From an uncultured Elusimicrobiales bacterium (GTDB taxonomy: Bacteria > Elusimicrobiota > Elusimicrobia > Elusimicrobiales > Elusimicrobiaceae): DNA of 5,501 nucleotides. The translations under genes were made by a program, and so were the position numbers. Position 1 is the first letter of the stretch. Each line of letters opens with the position of its first letter. This document shows, in pieces, positions 4,668 through 5,501 of the stretch. The DNA is taken from assembly GCA_934644855.1 (NCBI GenBank), contig CAKUDJ010000069.1, positions 1-5,501 of the forward strand. Direction: 5' to 3'. The notes beneath the pieces are model-generated. The model saw only the letters and a list, made by a program, of their open reading frames with translations, was not told where the DNA came from and did no database searches.

Positions 4668-5501
4668 TTATTTGTTAAATAAAGTAAGCAAAATTCCCTT
4701 TAGCATAATTTTAGGGTCCGCGGCGGTAGAGGTTTTGAAGGCGGAGTCCGCTTCTATAATTTTATCCAGGGTGCGCTTAAAAGCGGCTTGCGCGGGCATA
4801 GCGCGTGCCTGGTTGACCAGGCGGCTTTCCCAAAACATCAGCCCCGCCGCACGCAGGATTTCGCTTTGCGGCAGGCCCGCTTCTGCCAGGCGTTTTACCC
4901 GCGCCATTTTTAAGATAGGGAACGTCATTTTGCTTAAAATGCCCACGGGTTCTTCGCCGTCGTCTACCAGTTTATCCACCAGCATAATGGCGCGGCGGCG
5001 GTCACACGCGGTAATAGCGTTGGAAAGCTCAAAGGGGTTTTCTTCTTTGGAAAAACCAATGCACGCCAACACATCTTGCTTCGTGATTTTTTTATCCGCG
5101 CGGTCTAGCGTGTAGAGGTAGAGCTTTTCTATTTCCTGCTCCATGGCGGCCAATTCTCCACCCACCGCCTCACACAAAATATCCAACGCATCAAAATCCG
5201 GCTGAAGCCCTTTTTCCTGCATTTTATTGCGGGCCCACAGGTTTAATTCTTCTCTTTTGAGCTCTGCAAAATCGGCCACACAACCGGCATCTGCCGCTAA
5301 TCCGGCCAGGTTTTTTTCCGTCTTTAATTTTTTAGAATCGTTATGCGTCAGTACCAACGTAGTGGTGGGGAGCGGATTGTTTAAGTAGCGCAGCAAGGCC
5401 TCTTTGGGCTCTTTGCGTATTTTTTCTATCCCCGTTAAAATAACCATGCGGGTATTGGAAAAAACAGGCGCGGTATTGGCCAAGGTAAGGGCCTCACCCC
5501 A
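4668..5501 (-). CDS. holA: DNA polymerase III delta subunit, C-terminal part (5' end outside window)
   Basis: Delta subunit of the clamp loader, which opens the beta sliding clamp and helps place it on primed DNA. 277 residues are visible of a usual 330-350; the frame is open to the right edge, so roughly the first 60 residues are missing. The TTG at 5483 is an internal Leu codon. Visible pieces typical of the family: APVFSNTRMVILTG (the 'LPLFSDRRLVVL'-type strand), a TTLVLTHNDSKKLKTEK strand and lysine-rich loop, LNLWARNKMQEKGLQPD, the domain II stretch GGELAAMEQEIEKLYLY, ITKQDVLACIG, and ENPFELSNAI, then the all-helical collar domain ending near AADPKIMLKGILLTL. Delta is a divergent AAA+ subunit that does not need an ATP site, and none is seen here. 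The stop is TAA at 4668-4670, next to the shared terminator. Confidence 0.92.
   Translation of the reverse strand, partial: WGEALTLANTAPVFSNTRMVILTGIEKIRKEPKEALLRYLNNPLPTTTLVLTHNDSKKLKTEKNLAGLAADAGCVADFAELKREELNLWARNKMQEKGLQPDFDALDILCEAVGGELAAMEQEIEKLYLYTLDRADKKITKQDVLACIGFSKEENPFELSNAITACDRRRAIMLVDKLVDDGEEPVGILSKMTFPILKMARVKRLAEAGLPQSEILRAAGLMFWESRLVNQARAMPAQAAFKRTLDKIIEADSAFKTSTAADPKIMLKGILLTLFNK

Noticed and set aside
5481..5483. TTG at 5483 as the start of holA
   Set aside because: The frame stays open to the right edge, and delta subunits have about 60 more residues before this point.
1..5501. CRISPR arrays, tRNA or rRNA genes, insertion sequences, attachment sites
   Set aside because: No repeated spacers, cloverleaf or rRNA-like segments, transposase fragments or terminal inverted repeats were found on either strand; nearly all bases are covered by the genes and sites listed.

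Overview
The window carries six protein-coding genes and no RNA genes, mobile elements or CRISPR arrays. Read left to right: the 3' two-thirds of a type IV pilus retraction ATPase (pilT, +, cut by the left edge); an unrecognised exported 362-residue protein (-); an unusually short excinuclease subunit C (uvrC, -); ribosomal protein S20 (rpsT, +); a small exported protein that looks like an outer-membrane beta-barrel (+); and DNA polymerase III delta subunit (holA, -, its 5' end cut by the right edge). No gap between genes exceeds about 220 bases. The gaps are largely accounted for by promoters and hairpin terminators.

The organism is a bacterium with an outer membrane. The evidence is the Sec signal peptide plus C-terminal phenylalanine of the barrel protein, and the type IV pilus motor. 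Base composition looks moderate, with G/C-rich coding regions and A/T-rich spacers. Promoters look like ordinary sigma-70 type. Only rpsT has a clear Shine-Dalgarno sequence among the four starts visible. The gene set and protein style remind me of host-associated Elusimicrobiota, but this is a weak impression; 16S rRNA or a marker tree would be needed to settle it.

Transcription is arranged as short units. pilT and the exported-protein gene converge on two back-to-back, one-way terminators (684-716 and 732-760). uvrC and the exported-protein gene point the same way and are 47 bases apart, but the second has its own strong promoter (TTGCCA, 17 bp, TATAAT) whose expected start falls at the ATG, so its mRNA may be leaderless. 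uvrC and rpsT diverge from a 216-base spacer. rpsT ends in a strong terminator, followed by the barrel gene with its own promoter and a palindrome at the expected transcription start. The barrel gene and holA converge on a single 12-bp hairpin that can work both ways.

Most of the window is housekeeping: translation, replication, repair and pilus retraction. The points most worth a second look are: UvrC lacks both the region that normally links the UVR motif to the nuclease domain and the C-terminal helix-hairpin-helix domain, while every catalytic and cluster residue I can check is kept; the probable leaderless promoter; the unrecognised exported protein; and the palindrome at the start of the barrel-gene transcript. 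I see no convincing evidence of a new multi-gene system.
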